Of a stretch of DNA of 64,000 nucleotides, positions 1 to 8,961 are shown in pieces. Numbering within the stretch: position 1 is the stretch's first letter; each line of letters starts with the position of its first letter. A program made the position numbers and the translations under genes. The DNA is from Hyphomicrobiales bacterium (GTDB lineage Bacteria; Pseudomonadota; Alphaproteobacteria; Rhizobiales; Rhizobiaceae). The notes under the pieces were generated by a model. The model was not told the DNA's origin. It worked only from the letters and a program-made list of their open reading frames with translations, and made no database searches. The stretch spans positions 620,001-684,000 of the forward strand of contig UBYA01000011.1 in assembly GCA_900469615.1 (NCBI GenBank), written 5' to 3'.

Positions 1-220
1 GCGTCTGGTTCCCTCTTCGCCGGAGCCTTTCCAGCAGCTCGATACCTGAGCCGTCCGGGAGCATGACGTCGAGCACCATGGCGTCGAAGTCAGCAGAGGC
101 AAGCGCGGCCTCGGCGTCGCCGCAGGTCGACACGTCATCCACCGCCCACCCACACAGGCGAAGGCCGGCAATCAGCCCGTCCAGGAGAACAGGATCGTCT
201 TCCACGATCAGAATGCGCAT
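1..220 (-). CDS. OmpR-type response regulator, receiver domain (3' end outside window)
   Basis: Reading leftward from the ATG at 220, the frame encodes a response-regulator receiver domain: MRILIVEDD with the acidic pair at residues 8-9, then VLDVMLPDG with the presumed phospho-acceptor Asp near residue 52. The first 73 residues are present and the rest lies beyond base 1, so the DNA-binding domain is not seen. The N-terminus and loop spacing resemble the QseB/PmrA branch of the OmpR family, which usually pairs with a QseC/PmrB-type membrane histidine kinase. The gene diverges from dsbD across a 113-bp gap that holds a perfect CTTAAG-N5-CTTAAG box, the site type bound by PmrA/QseB proteins, so autoregulation and control of dsbD are plausible. 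The family call is strong; the subfamily is inference. Confidence 0.9.
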   Translation of the reverse strand, partial: MRILIVEDDPVLLDGLIAGLRLCGWAVDDVSTCGDAEAALASADFDAMVLDVMLPDGSGIELLERLRRRGNQT

Positions 221-264
221 TTCGTGCTGTCCGTTAATTTCATTAGGCGTTCAGTCCAATGCAC

Positions 265-285
265 ACCTTAAGCCTGCCTTAAGGT
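265..285. promoter_or_regulatory. PmrA/QseB-type response-regulator box
   Basis: CTTAAG at 267-272 and again at 278-283 are separated by 5 bases, an 11-bp direct repeat. The whole also forms an 8-bp inverted repeat, ACCTTAAG (265-272) against CTTAAGGT (278-285). Tandem CTTAAG-N5-CTTAAG is the established site architecture of PmrA/QseB regulators. It lies between an OmpR-type regulator gene and dsbD, 45 bp upstream of the regulator start and 49 bp upstream of the dsbD start. Confidence 0.6.
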
Positions 286-333
286 ACGCGTCGAGATTCC
301 CATTTCGTCAGTTGAATCCGGAGTCTCTTTCAA

Positions 334-2091
334 ATGCAGTCGTTTCTGCGCCTTTTGAATCTTGCCATATTGCTTCTGTTACCCATCTCCGCTTTCGGAG
401 AGGTGAACTTCGGCAAGCCGCCGCCGAGCGCGGACGAGGTGTTCAAGCTCGATGTCCAGCGAGACGCGGCAGGCGCCCTGAAACTTCACTGGACGATAGG
501 CAACGGCAATTATCTTTATCGCGACAGCATCAACGCGAAAGCCGGCGGTGAGGCTCTGCCCCTGCAAATGCCGGCGGGCGAGCAGAAGGACGATCAGAAT
601 TTCGGTCCGGTCGAAATCTATCACCGAACTCTTGACGTGATGGTCAATGCTCCCGTCGCGGGAAGCCTGACGGTCACTTATCGCGGATGCGCGGAGGCTG
701 GCATCTGCTATCCACCGGTAACGAAAAGCATCGATCTTGCAACGCGGGATCTTACGTCAAACCATTCCGCGCCGGGCGGGGAGACGGTTGCGCCCGTTGC
801 CGCATCGACTGGCAACGACGCCACCACGGCGCTCACTCGCAATATGCTGACGATGGCGGTTGCCTTCCTGGGGTTCGGCATACTCCTGGCGTTCACGCCC
901 TGCGTATTTCCGATGATACCTATTCTCTGCGCCATGCTCGCAGGGACCGGCAAGCCACTGCCTGCCATGCGCGGCTTTGCCTTGTCGGCAGCCTATGTCT
1001 TCGCAATGGCAGCCGCATATGGTCTTGTCGGCCTCGCCGCCGGTCTTTCCGGGGCAAATCTTCAGGTCATGCTCCAGACATCCTGGGCGCTTGGCGTTTC
1101 CGCTGCGATTTTCGTGGGACTGGCGCTCTCGATGTTCGGCGTCTTCAATCTTTCCCTGCCGTCTGCGCTGGCTTCGAAGATTTCCGGACGGCGTTCCGGA
1201 GGTTCGCTCGTCGGAGCGGCAGTGCTCGGGTTCGGTTCGGCGCTCATTGTCAGCCCCTGTGTCACGCCGCCGCTCGCCGCAGCCATTCTCTACGGCGTGC
1301 AAAGCGGAAACGCATCGAAGGGAGCGATTGCGCTATTCTTTCTCGGGCTCGGCATAGGATTGCCGCTGATTGCGTTCGGCACGTTCGGGCCACGCCTCCT
1401 CCCGAAATCAGGACCATGGCTTGAGCAGATCAGAAGCGCCTTCGGGTTTGTGTTCCTCGGCGTGGCCGTGATGCTGGCGACGCGTTTCGTGCCGGAGAGC
1501 GCGGCGATGGCCATGTGGGGCATGCTCGCCATTGGCTTTGGAGTGAGCATCGGCGCCTTCGACCGAATGAGCGCCGCCAACGCCTGGACCGGCCGCCTGT
1601 CGAAATCGATCGGCCTTGTGGCGGCGCTCTACGGGGCAATCCTCATCGTCGGCTATGCCGGAGGCGGCAGTGATCCGTTCCGGCCGCTTGCTTTCCTGAC
1701 GTCATCAAAACCCCCGGAGCAGCCGGCGAGCGTTTCCGAGAGCCGTATTTCGTCGCTGGAAGAATTCGATCGCACCGTGGAGCGTCTCGGCCATGGCGGC
1801 AAACCGATTTTCGTGTCGTTTACGGCCGACTGGTGCACGGTCTGCAAATCGAACGAAGCCGTTCTCGCCCGCCCCGCCGTCAGCAGGCTTTTGGCCGATA
1901 CTCCCGTGATCATCGCCGATGTCACGGCTCAAAGCGGAGCGGAGCAGGCATTGATGACGCGCTTTGGCGTTGTCGGTCCGCCGACCATGTTCATCCTCAA
2001 CAGCCGAGGCGCCGAGCAACCGGGATCGAGACTCGTTGGCCCCATCACCACAGAAGACATTTCCAGGCGGCTGACGGATGCCGGCGCTTGA
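334..2091 (+). CDS. dsbD: Thiol:disulfide interchange protein DsbD
   Basis: DsbD moves electrons from cytoplasmic thioredoxin across the inner membrane to periplasmic thiol proteins. All three parts are visible in 585 residues. After a signal peptide (about 1-22) comes an N-terminal DsbD-alpha domain with the RGC...GIC cysteine pair at 119 and 125. The CcdA-like membrane domain has Cys190 (FTPCVFP) and Cys309 (SPCVTPP). A C-terminal thioredoxin domain carries WCTVC at 500-504. The length matches full-size DsbD, so this is not the short CcdA form. The ATG at 334 follows GGAG at 320-323. The DsbA-like gene starts 26 bp downstream, so the two probably form one operon. A ScsB-type copper-tolerance role is an alternative that the sequence does not decide. 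Confidence 0.93.
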   Translation: MQSFLRLLNLAILLLLPISAFGEVNFGKPPPSADEVFKLDVQRDAAGALKLHWTIGNGNYLYRDSINAKAGGEALPLQMPAGEQKDDQNFGPVEIYHRTLDVMVNAPVAGSLTVTYRGCAEAGICYPPVTKSIDLATRDLTSNHSAPGGETVAPVAASTGNDATTALTRNMLTMAVAFLGFGILLAFTPCVFPMIPILCAMLAGTGKPLPAMRGFALSAAYVFAMAAAYGLVGLAAGLSGANLQVMLQTSWALGVSAAIFVGLALSMFGVFNLSLPSALASKISGRRSGGSLVGAAVLGFGSALIVSPCVTPPLAAAILYGVQSGNASKGAIALFFLGLGIGLPLIAFGTFGPRLLPKSGPWLEQIRSAFGFVFLGVAVMLATRFVPESAAMAMWGMLAIGFGVSIGAFDRMSAANAWTGRLSKSIGLVAALYGAILIVGYAGGGSDPFRPLAFLTSSKPPEQPASVSESRISSLEEFDRTVERLGHGGKPIFVSFTADWCTVCKSNEAVLARPAVSRLLADTPVIIADVTAQSGAEQALMTRFGVVGPPTMFILNSRGAEQPGSRLVGPITTEDISRRLTDAGA

Positions 2092-2117
2092 ACCACACAA
2101 AATCGGAGATACGTCTT

Positions 2118-2762
2118 ATGAACCGAAGAACCTTGCTTGGACTGTTCGTTGCGGCATCGTCGCTGTTGTCGTTTATCCCGCTTCTGCCGACGCCGGCAGC
2201 GGCCCAGAATGTCGACGTCAAGGCCGTGCTGCACGACCCGGACACGCCGGAGAGTGGAAATCCGAAGGGCGACGTCACGATCGTTGCCTTCACCGACTAC
2301 AATTGCCCATACTGCAAGACGTCCGCCCCCGACCTCAAGCGCATCGTTGCCGAGGATGGCAAGGTGCGGCTCGTCTACAAGGACTGGCCGATCCTGACGC
2401 CGGCCTCCGTCTATGGCGCTCAATTGGCGTTAGCGGCCAAATATCAAGGAAGGTACGAGGCCGTTCATGATGCCCTGATGGGGATTCCCGGCAAACAGAT
2501 CCCCGAAGCCAGGATGCTGGAAGCCGTCAAAGCGTCAGGCGTGGATATGACCCGCCTCGATGCCGATCTGAAGGCGCATGCCGACGATATCGCAGCTCTC
2601 CTGAAGCGGAACATGGATCAGGCCGACGCTCTTGGGATGCAGGGCACGCCCACTTACCTGATCGGTCCGTTCCGGACCTCGACACTTGATTACGACGGCT
2701 TCAAGCAGGCCTTGGCCGAAGCGCGCCGCCGCCAGGCTGCCGGCCAGGGGATTTCGGAATGA
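2118..2762 (+). CDS. DsbA-family thiol:disulfide oxidoreductase, exported
   Basis: A 214-residue protein with a signal sequence that starts MNRRTLLG and ends near AAAQ (residue 30), then a thioredoxin-fold DsbA/DSBA-like domain. The active site is NCPYC (Cys63, Cys66), and a GTPTYLI motif supplies the cis-proline loop. The helical insertion typical of DsbA lies between them. It should act in the periplasm as a thiol oxidase or isomerase, kept reduced or recycled by the adjacent DsbD (partner inferred from the operon). The ATG at 2118 was preferred because the signal peptide begins there; the frame remains open further upstream but overlaps dsbD. The twin arginine near the start may indicate Tat export, but the consensus is weak. 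ScsC is a possible specific identity. Confidence 0.9.
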   Translation: MNRRTLLGLFVAASSLLSFIPLLPTPAAAQNVDVKAVLHDPDTPESGNPKGDVTIVAFTDYNCPYCKTSAPDLKRIVAEDGKVRLVYKDWPILTPASVYGAQLALAAKYQGRYEAVHDALMGIPGKQIPEARMLEAVKASGVDMTRLDADLKAHADDIAALLKRNMDQADALGMQGTPTYLIGPFRTSTLDYDGFKQALAEARRRQAAGQGISE

Positions 2763-2923
2763 CGATCGTATCCTCGATGAGAGCACGGCCCGTTGCGATG
2801 CCCTGGCGGGCCTGACCGGCGGCTTTAAGGGTCCGCTTGCTTGCTGGCGGGATTGCAATTCGACGAAAAAGAGCCGAGCGCAAGGAAACTTGAACTGAAG
2901 CGTGGAAAAAGGGAGCCTCCGGA

Positions 2924-4417
2924 TCAACCCCGGCCGGAATTGCGACCTTTTCCCACGGGCGTTATGCCGGCACTTTCCTCGGCAATCGCCTCCGTCCATC
3001 CCTGTGTTTTCAGGTCGCTGCGGATTCGCCATTTGAGGATTTCATTGATCAGCCGCCGCTTGACGGCCTCATGCGCCGGATCGTCCCACAAGTCGTTGAT
3101 CTCGTGGGGGTCGTTGACGAGGTTGAAGAGCTGGCCTTCGTCGTTCTCTACGAAATGGACGAGCTTGTACTGCCGATCGCGGATCATCGTCATGAATTCG
3201 GTGCCGCTCAGAATGCGATCGCCGGCATGTTCGGAGAAGACGAAATCACGCGCATCGACCTTTTTCCCGGCCAGATAGGGAAGGAGGGACTTCGCCTCCA
3301 TCCATTTCGGCACGGCCAGTCCGGCCAGCTCCAGGACCGTCGGCCCGAAATCGAACAGGGAAACGAGGTCGTCGACCACCTTGCCCTGTTCGACGTTTTT
3401 GGGAGACCAGACGATCGCGGGGACACGGACGCTCGGCTCGTACATCGTCCATTTCTGGCTATGGCCGTGGTCGTTCAGGCAGTCGCCGTGATCGGAGGTA
3501 AAGATCACGATCGTATCCTCCAACACGCCGCGGCGCTGCAGCGCCTCTATCAGCTTGCCGACCTGTGCATCGATCATCGTGACATTGGCGAAATAATGCT
3601 CGCGCTGGCGCCGCAATTGCTCGGGTGTCGGGTTTTCCAGATGCACGACCGCGTCGTGATCGACGGCAAGGTGCTGTGCGCGCAGCTTCTTCAGCGCCGA
3701 TGGCTGGCGGTCGATCGCCGACTGATCGCGGATGGCCTCAGGCAGCTCGCGATCCCGGTACTTGTCGATATACTCCTGCGTCGGATCGTAGGGCGGATGC
3801 GGACCCGGAATGCCGATCTGCAGGAAGAATGGCTCCGCGCCGTGGTAGCGGTCGAGCCACATTGCGGCGAGCTCCGGCACGAAATTGTCGGAATGCAGCT
3901 CCTCCGGTAGATCCCAGACGAAGGCGCCGAGCTGGTCGCGATAGTCGTTGCGGCGGCGATAGGTGACGCGGCTCGGCTTCTCCAGGCCCCGGGTCCAGAA
4001 GGCCTTGTCCCAATTGTCCAGGTAGAAGGGCAGGCGCTCCGTGGCACGGTCCTTGTTTTCCACCACATGCCGTTCGTGAAAGCCGAAGGAATCCTCGAAG
4101 GGTGAGGTGTGCATCTTGCCGACATTGACGCAGCGATAGCCCGCATCGGCGAGCCGGCGCACCCAGCTGTGCGTCCAGCGCTCGTCGTTGCGGAAGACGC
4201 CGTTCGTGTGCGGATAGAGGCCGGTGAAAAGGCTGGCGCGCGAGGGAGCGCAGGATGGCGAGGTCACGTACATATGGCTGAAGCAGACGCCCTCGCGCAC
4301 CAGCCGGTCGAGATTGGGCGTGATCATATGGTCGAAACCGGCCGCTGCGATCGTATCGAACCGCTGCTGATCGGTGATGATGAAGACGATGTTCGGTCTT
4401 TTCGGCTCTTCGCTCAC
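2924..4417 (-). CDS. Type I sulfatase (sulfate ester hydrolase), cytoplasmic
   Basis: A 497-residue alkaline-phosphatase-fold sulfatase. The N-terminal RPNIVFIITDQQ places the metal-binding Asp at residue 16. The maturation motif CAPSRASLFTG begins at Cys56, which would be converted to formylglycine by the enzyme encoded at 7134. FTSDHGD further on provides additional metal ligands. No signal peptide precedes the catalytic domain, so the protein is predicted cytoplasmic. The GTG at 4417 was chosen over the upstream ATG at 4504 because it follows an AAAGGAC ribosome site, leaves a 4-bp gap after the LacI gene, and places the conserved N-terminus normally. It is probably co-transcribed with that regulator. 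It is a paralog of the sulfatase at 5701. The substrate is unknown; aryl or alkyl sulfates are possible, and a phosphonate monoesterase is less likely. Confidence 0.9.
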   Translation of the reverse strand: MSEEPKRPNIVFIITDQQRFDTIAAAGFDHMITPNLDRLVREGVCFSHMYVTSPSCAPSRASLFTGLYPHTNGVFRNDERWTHSWVRRLADAGYRCVNVGKMHTSPFEDSFGFHERHVVENKDRATERLPFYLDNWDKAFWTRGLEKPSRVTYRRRNDYRDQLGAFVWDLPEELHSDNFVPELAAMWLDRYHGAEPFFLQIGIPGPHPPYDPTQEYIDKYRDRELPEAIRDQSAIDRQPSALKKLRAQHLAVDHDAVVHLENPTPEQLRRQREHYFANVTMIDAQVGKLIEALQRRGVLEDTIVIFTSDHGDCLNDHGHSQKWTMYEPSVRVPAIVWSPKNVEQGKVVDDLVSLFDFGPTVLELAGLAVPKWMEAKSLLPYLAGKKVDARDFVFSEHAGDRILSGTEFMTMIRDRQYKLVHFVENDEGQLFNLVNDPHEINDLWDDPAHEAVKRRLINEILKWRIRSDLKTQGWTEAIAEESAGITPVGKGRNSGRG

Positions 4418-4421
4418 GTCG

Positions 4422-5462
4422 TCAGGTCCTTTCGATGCCGCGTGTCGTCCCGCGTTCCATGAGCCGCCATTCGACCCGTGTCGTTTTCGGCGGTCCGTCG
4501 GCAATGCGAGCGAGTAATGCCTCTGCCGTCAGACGCCCGATTGCCTCGCGATCCGGCCGGATGGTGGTCAGCGCCGGCCTCATGCAGGCGCTGGCTTCGC
4601 TATCGCCGAATCCGATCAGGCCGATATCGTCAGGCACACGCTTTCCGAGACGCTGTAAAGCGCGCAGCGCGCCGAAGGCGATGACGTCGCTGTTGCAGAC
4701 GATGCCATCGATAGCCGGGTGGCGCTCCAGCATTTCGAAGGTAAGGGCTTCGCCGAGATCGGGATGACCGTTTTCCTGCCGGGTCGCCATGACGACCGGT
4801 TCCAATCCGTGCGTCTCGGCAAGCTCTCGCATCCCGCGCGCACGCTTTTGCGCCCGCGCGTCGTTCTCGCGCATGCTGCCGAGGAAAGCGAGACGACGAT
4901 AACCGCGCTCTACAAGATGCGCGGCCTGGGCGGAGCCGATGGCGACATGATCGAGGCCGACGGCGGAATCGATGATCTTCCCGTCAATATCCCACATCTC
5001 GACAACAGGAACGCCGGAGCGGCGCAGCAGCTCGTCCACTTTGGGATGGTGGTCGACGCCGATGATGGCAACGGCGGCCGGCCGCCAGCTGAGGATCGAG
5101 CGCACGAGCTTCAATTCCTGGTCGGCGTCGTAGCGCGTATTGGCGAGCATGACCTGCAAGTTGCTGGAAAGCAGCGCCGACTGCAGCGTGTCGACGATTG
5201 CGGCGAATTCCGAATAGTACAACGAGGTAACGACGACGCCGACGATATCGGACCGTGTTCCGGCTAGGCCCCCGGCCAGCCGGTTCGGCACGTAGTTCAG
5301 CTCTTCCATCGCCTTGGCGATCTCGCGGCGAAGCTCGGCACGCACGGTGTTCGGCGCCCGCAGCGCCCGGGACACGGTATTGACCGATACGCCGACGCGT
5401 CCGGCGATCGATGCCAGCGTCGAAGGCGCTCGTGTCGTGCGTTCGTCGACCTCGTCAGCCAT
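4422..5462 (-). CDS. LacI-family transcriptional regulator
   Basis: A 346-residue LacI/GalR-type regulator. The N-terminal helix-turn-helix (STLASIAGRVGVSVNTVSRA, about residues 14-33) is followed by the hinge helix with YVPNRLAGGLAG. A periplasmic-binding-protein-like sensor domain (about 65-340) contains FGDSEASACMRPALTTI near the end. A strong GGAGGAGG precedes the ATG at 5462. The gene sits between two sulfatase genes, one downstream in the same direction and one divergent, so it most likely controls both arms in response to a sulfate ester or its carbon skeleton. That control is inferred from position and from the CG-centred palindrome in the divergent promoter. LacI control suggests the ester serves as a carbon source rather than only for sulfur supply. 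Confidence 0.93.
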   Translation of the reverse strand: MADEVDERTTRAPSTLASIAGRVGVSVNTVSRALRAPNTVRAELRREIAKAMEELNYVPNRLAGGLAGTRSDIVGVVVTSLYYSEFAAIVDTLQSALLSSNLQVMLANTRYDADQELKLVRSILSWRPAAVAIIGVDHHPKVDELLRRSGVPVVEMWDIDGKIIDSAVGLDHVAIGSAQAAHLVERGYRRLAFLGSMRENDARAQKRARGMRELAETHGLEPVVMATRQENGHPDLGEALTFEMLERHPAIDGIVCNSDVIAFGALRALQRLGKRVPDDIGLIGFGDSEASACMRPALTTIRPDREAIGRLTAEALLARIADGPPKTTRVEWRLMERGTTRGIERT

Positions 5463-5485
5463 GTGCCGTCCTCCTCCCTCGGATA

Positions 5486-5521
5486 AACGCAGCGCAAAGT
5501 GAGCGTTGCGTTAGCGATAAC
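5486..5521. promoter_or_regulatory. Candidate LacI-type operators in the divergent sulfatase promoter
   Basis: Two overlapping inverted repeats lie just upstream of the LacI gene. AACGCAGCGC (5486-5495) faces GCGTTGCGTT (5503-5512) with one mismatch and a 7-bp spacer. GTTAGCGATAAC (5510-5521) is a near-palindrome centred on CG, the usual centre of LacI-family operators. The remainder of the 238-bp gap to 5701 is AT-rich and probably holds the rightward promoter. Confidence 0.4.
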
Positions 5522-5700
5522 TTTGTGCCACCTTTGGCTTGTGAGGACAAGAGGCCGGGAAAATTGGCCGTCGGAGGATTTCAAATGCGGAAGTGCAGAA
5601 GAATGCCGCGACGAGCGATTGACTGTATAATTCACTGAAAACATAGTTTTTATCAAGATATCGGCGATCAATCCTTCGATTGTCCGCAACGGAGCATGGC

Positions 5701-7137
5701 ATGGCAGAGCGTCCCAACATCATCCTCATCATGACGGATCAGCAGCGCTATGATTCGATCGCCGCGCTCGGCTTTCCCTATGCGACGACGCCCAACCTTG
5801 ACGCGCTGGCCCGGAAGGGCGTGACGCTGACCGACTGCCATATCACCGCGCCAAGCTGCGTTCCCTCGCGGGCCAGCCTGTTCACCGGCTACTATCCGCA
5901 TACGACAGGCGTCCTCGCCAATGGTCAGAAATGGCAGCACACCTGGGTCGAACGTTTGCGTGATGCGGGTTATCGCTGCGTCAATGTCGGCAAGATGCAT
6001 ACGATCCCCTACAATTCGGATTCCGGCTTTCACGAACGGTATGTCGTGGAAAACAAGGACCGTTACATGGAGGGCCGCTGGTATTTCGACGAGTGGGACA
6101 AGGCGCTTGCCGCCAACGGTCTCGTCAAGCAGCAGCGCGAGGAATATCGCAAGCTTGACGATTATCGCGAGCGTCTCGGCGCCTTCGATTGGGAACTGCC
6201 GGAAGAGCTGCACTCCGACGCTTTCGTCGGCAACATGGCCAAATGGTGGGTCGAGACCTATCCGCTCACCGAACCGCTGTTCCTGCAGGTCGGCTTTCCA
6301 GGCCCGCACCCGCCTTTCGATCCGCCGGCCCGCTATTCGGAACCCTATTTCCGGCGCAGCGATCTGCCTCTACCGAAGCCCTCGCAGGAGGAACTCGACG
6401 GCCTGCATCAGGAACTGAAGGAAAAGCGACGGCATGACGTCGAGGTCGACCACGATTCCGTCGTCTGGAGCCTCGATCCGACGCCGGATCAGATGCACCG
6501 GCTCTGGGCGCATTATCTCGGCAACGTCACGCTGATCGACGAAAAGGTCGGCGAATTGCTCGAAGCCCTCGAAAAGCGCGGCTATCTCGAAGACGCGATC
6601 GTCATCTTTACCTCGGATCACGGCGAATGCCTGGGAGAGCACGGTCTGATCCAGAAATGGTCGATGTACGACATCGTCACACGCGTCCCGACCATCATCT
6701 GGTCGACCGCGAACCGCTTCGAGGGCGGCCGCGAGTTGAACGGCCTTTGCCAGCTCTTCGACCTCGGTCCGACCATCCTTGATTACGCCGGCATCACCCC
6801 GCCCGCCTCCTTCGAGGCTAAGAGCCTGCGCTCCGGTCTGGAAGGCAAGGACTGGACGCCGCGAACCCATGTCTTCTGCGAACAGATCGGCGATGTCGCC
6901 ATGGCGGGCGGCGTCGAGTTCATGACCGGCGTGCGCAGCGACACCTGGAAGCTCGTGCACTTCAAGGGCTCCGACGATGGCCAGCTCTTCGACATCGAGA
7001 ACGACCCGAAGGAGGTCCGCAACCTCTGGAGCGATCCGGCTTATGCCGACAAGAAACGCGAGCTTCTGGACGTGATGCGGGACTGGCTGATCTCCTCCAA
7101 CTTCAAGACCCGCGACCTGATGGTGCATGCGCGATGA
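5701..7137 (+). CDS. Type I sulfatase (sulfate ester hydrolase), cytoplasmic
   Basis: A 478-residue sulfatase and close paralog of the one at 2924-4417. MAERPNIILIMTDQQ gives metal-binding Asp13, CVPSRASLFTG gives the formylglycine-precursor Cys53, and IFTSDHGE adds metal ligands. There is no signal peptide. The ATG at 5701 follows GGAG at 5691-5694; an in-frame TTG at 5680 lacks such a site. The stop codon overlaps the start of the formylglycine-generating enzyme (ATGA at 7134-7137), so substrate and maturase are translationally coupled. The ABC importer genes follow. This suggests that an intact sulfate ester is imported and cleaved inside the cell. Why two related sulfatases are needed is unclear; different ester chemistries are a simple explanation. 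Confidence 0.92.
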   Translation: MAERPNIILIMTDQQRYDSIAALGFPYATTPNLDALARKGVTLTDCHITAPSCVPSRASLFTGYYPHTTGVLANGQKWQHTWVERLRDAGYRCVNVGKMHTIPYNSDSGFHERYVVENKDRYMEGRWYFDEWDKALAANGLVKQQREEYRKLDDYRERLGAFDWELPEELHSDAFVGNMAKWWVETYPLTEPLFLQVGFPGPHPPFDPPARYSEPYFRRSDLPLPKPSQEELDGLHQELKEKRRHDVEVDHDSVVWSLDPTPDQMHRLWAHYLGNVTLIDEKVGELLEALEKRGYLEDAIVIFTSDHGECLGEHGLIQKWSMYDIVTRVPTIIWSTANRFEGGRELNGLCQLFDLGPTILDYAGITPPASFEAKSLRSGLEGKDWTPRTHVFCEQIGDVAMAGGVEFMTGVRSDTWKLVHFKGSDDGQLFDIENDPKEVRNLWSDPAYADKKRELLDVMRDWLISSNFKTRDLMVHAR

Positions 7138-8171
7138 GAGAGTCGGCCCAACGATCTCGAACGTCGATGGCAGCCGTGGAGGCGCCCGTGGGCATGGTAC
7201 GCATCGAGGGCGGCAGCTTCCGCATGGGTTCGGACCGCTTCTATCCGGAAGAGGGGCCGGTTCATCAGGTGCGGGTCGACACGTTCTGGATCGATCCGAC
7301 ACCCGTCACCAACCGGGATTTCGCTCGGTTCGTTCGCGAAACCGGCCATGTCACGACCGCAGAGCGAGCACCCGACCCGGCGCTCTATCCCGGCGCCGAT
7401 CTCTCCATGCTGCAACCGGGCTCGCTGGTTTTCCGCGCGCCGCAAAGGCGCGAGGATATGCGCTTCTGGGGCGACTGGTGGCATTATGTCGCCGGCGCCT
7501 GCTGGTATCGACCGGATGGGGTCGCGCCGCTGTCCGACGATCGGCTCGATCATCCGGTCGTCCACGTCTCGTTCGAAGATGCGAGTGCCTATGCCACCTG
7601 GGCCGGCAAGGTACTGCCGAGCGAAGCGGAATGGGAATTTGCCGCCCGCGGCGGTCTCGAAGGCGCCGACTACGGCTGGGGCGACGATTTCGAGCCGGAT
7701 GGCCGGCGTATGGCCAACGTGTGGGATGGAGCCTTTCCGATGGGGGGCGGCGACGGGGGCGGTTTCGGCACGTCTGCGGTCGGCTCCTATCCGGAAAACG
7801 GCTATGGCCTCTCCGACATGATCGGCAATGTCTGGGAGTGGACCGACGATTTCTGGACGGATCGCCACCCCGACGAAGCGCACAAGCCCTGCTGCGTGCC
7901 GGTGAACCCGCGCGCCGCACTGGCGGAAGAAAGCTACGATCCCCGGCAGCCGGCGATCCGCATTCCGCGCAAGGTGCTGAAGGGCGGCTCGCATCTCTGC
8001 GCACCGACCTATTGCCGTCGCTACCGACCCGCGGCGCGGCACCCTGAAATGATCGACAGCGCCACGACCCATGTCGGCTTTCGCTGTGCCTGGCGGATGC
8101 CGGCGGCATCCGGGAAGGTTGAAGCCGCGCCGGCGGCAGGGAAAGGAGACCGCAATGAGCGCAACCCTTGA
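7134..8171 (+). CDS. Formylglycine-generating enzyme (sulfatase-modifying factor family)
   Basis: A 345-residue SUMF1/FGE-family protein. It has the family start [14 protein letters not shown] (about 21-34), then [14 protein letters not shown] (161-174), [13 protein letters not shown] (224-236) and [19 protein letters not shown] (284-302). Cys289 and Cys294 match the copper-binding cysteine pair of active aerobic FGEs, so it should be catalytic. The enzyme oxidises the Cys of CxPSR motifs in sulfatases to C-alpha-formylglycine; here the clients are probably the two neighbouring sulfatases. No signal peptide is present, matching cytoplasmic clients. The start overlaps the upstream stop by ATGA, and the 3' end overlaps the permease gene by 17 bp. 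A broken relative lies at 59521. Confidence 0.92.
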   Translation: MRESAQRSRTSMAAVEAPVGMVRIEGGSFRMGSDRFYPEEGPVHQVRVDTFWIDPTPVTNRDFARFVRETGHVTTAERAPDPALYPGADLSMLQPGSLVFRAPQRREDMRFWGDWWHYVAGACWYRPDGVAPLSDDRLDHPVVHVSFEDASAYATWAGKVLPSEAEWEFAARGGLEGADYGWGDDFEPDGRRMANVWDGAFPMGGGDGGGFGTSAVGSYPENGYGLSDMIGNVWEWTDDFWTDRHPDEAHKPCCVPVNPRAALAEESYDPRQPAIRIPRKVLKGGSHLCAPTYCRRYRPAARHPEMIDSATTHVGFRCAWRMPAASGKVEAAPAAGKGDRNERNP

Positions 8172-8961
8172 TGCGACGGTGCCCGACGGTGCAAGGCGGC
8201 AGCCGCTGTTCGCAACGCGGTCGGGCATGCTCGGCCTCAATATTTTCGCCGTCGTCGTCGGTATCCTGATCTGGTGGGCGTTCACGGCTTCCGGCGTTGT
8301 CGGCCTGCCCACGCCAGCGCAGGTCGCTGCCACGGCTGTCAGCGAGGCGAAGAGCGGCGTGCTTTGGGACGACGCGCTGGCAAGCCTCGGCCGGGTGCTC
8401 GCCGGTTTCTGTCTCGGCATCGTCGCGGCCATTCCCGTCGGCTTCCTGATGGGCTGGTATCGCGTCGCGCGCGGGATCATCGAGCCCTATGTGCAATTCT
8501 TCCGCACCATCCCGCCGCTTGCCATCATTCCGTTGGCGATCGTCACCATGGGTATCGACGAGACGCCGAAGATCTTCGTCATCTTCCTGGCGGCGTTCCT
8601 GTCCAGCGTGGTCGCGACCTATCAGGGCGTCATCAGCGTCGACAGGACCCTGATCAATGCCGCCCGCGTGCTGGGCGCCGGCGATTTCACCATCTTCCGC
8701 CGCGTCGTCGTCCCCGCCTCGACGCCCTACATCATGGTCGGCATGCGTATCGGCCTCGGTTCGTCCTGGGCGACGGTCGTTGCCGCCGAGCTCATTGCCG
8801 CGCAATCCGGGCTCGGCTACCGCATGCAGCAGGCCCAGCTCTACTACGATCTTCCGACGATCTTCGTCAGCCTGATCGCCATCGGCATCCTCGGTCTCGT
8901 CATGGACCGCATCGTGATGGCCGCCGACCGCGTGCTGACGGCCTGGCAGGAGAAGCTATGA
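8155..8961 (+). CDS. ABC transporter permease, sulfonate/taurine/nitrate type
   Basis: A 268-residue integral membrane protein of the SsuC/TauC family with about six hydrophobic segments. The cytoplasmic EAA-type loop is near [22 protein letters not shown], where the partner ATPase docks. The ATG at 8155 follows AAAGGAG and lies inside the 3' end of the FGE gene, and its own stop overlaps the ATPase start (ATGA at 8958). The family imports small sulfur compounds such as taurine, alkanesulfonates and, in AtsBC-like systems, sulfate esters. The sulfatase context makes a sulfate ester the best guess for cargo. Confidence 0.9.
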   Translation: MSATLDATVPDGARRQPLFATRSGMLGLNIFAVVVGILIWWAFTASGVVGLPTPAQVAATAVSEAKSGVLWDDALASLGRVLAGFCLGIVAAIPVGFLMGWYRVARGIIEPYVQFFRTIPPLAIIPLAIVTMGIDETPKIFVIFLAAFLSSVVATYQGVISVDRTLINAARVLGAGDFTIFRRVVVPASTPYIMVGMRIGLGSSWATVVAAELIAAQSGLGYRMQQAQLYYDLPTIFVSLIAIGILGLVMDRIVMAADRVLTAWQEKL

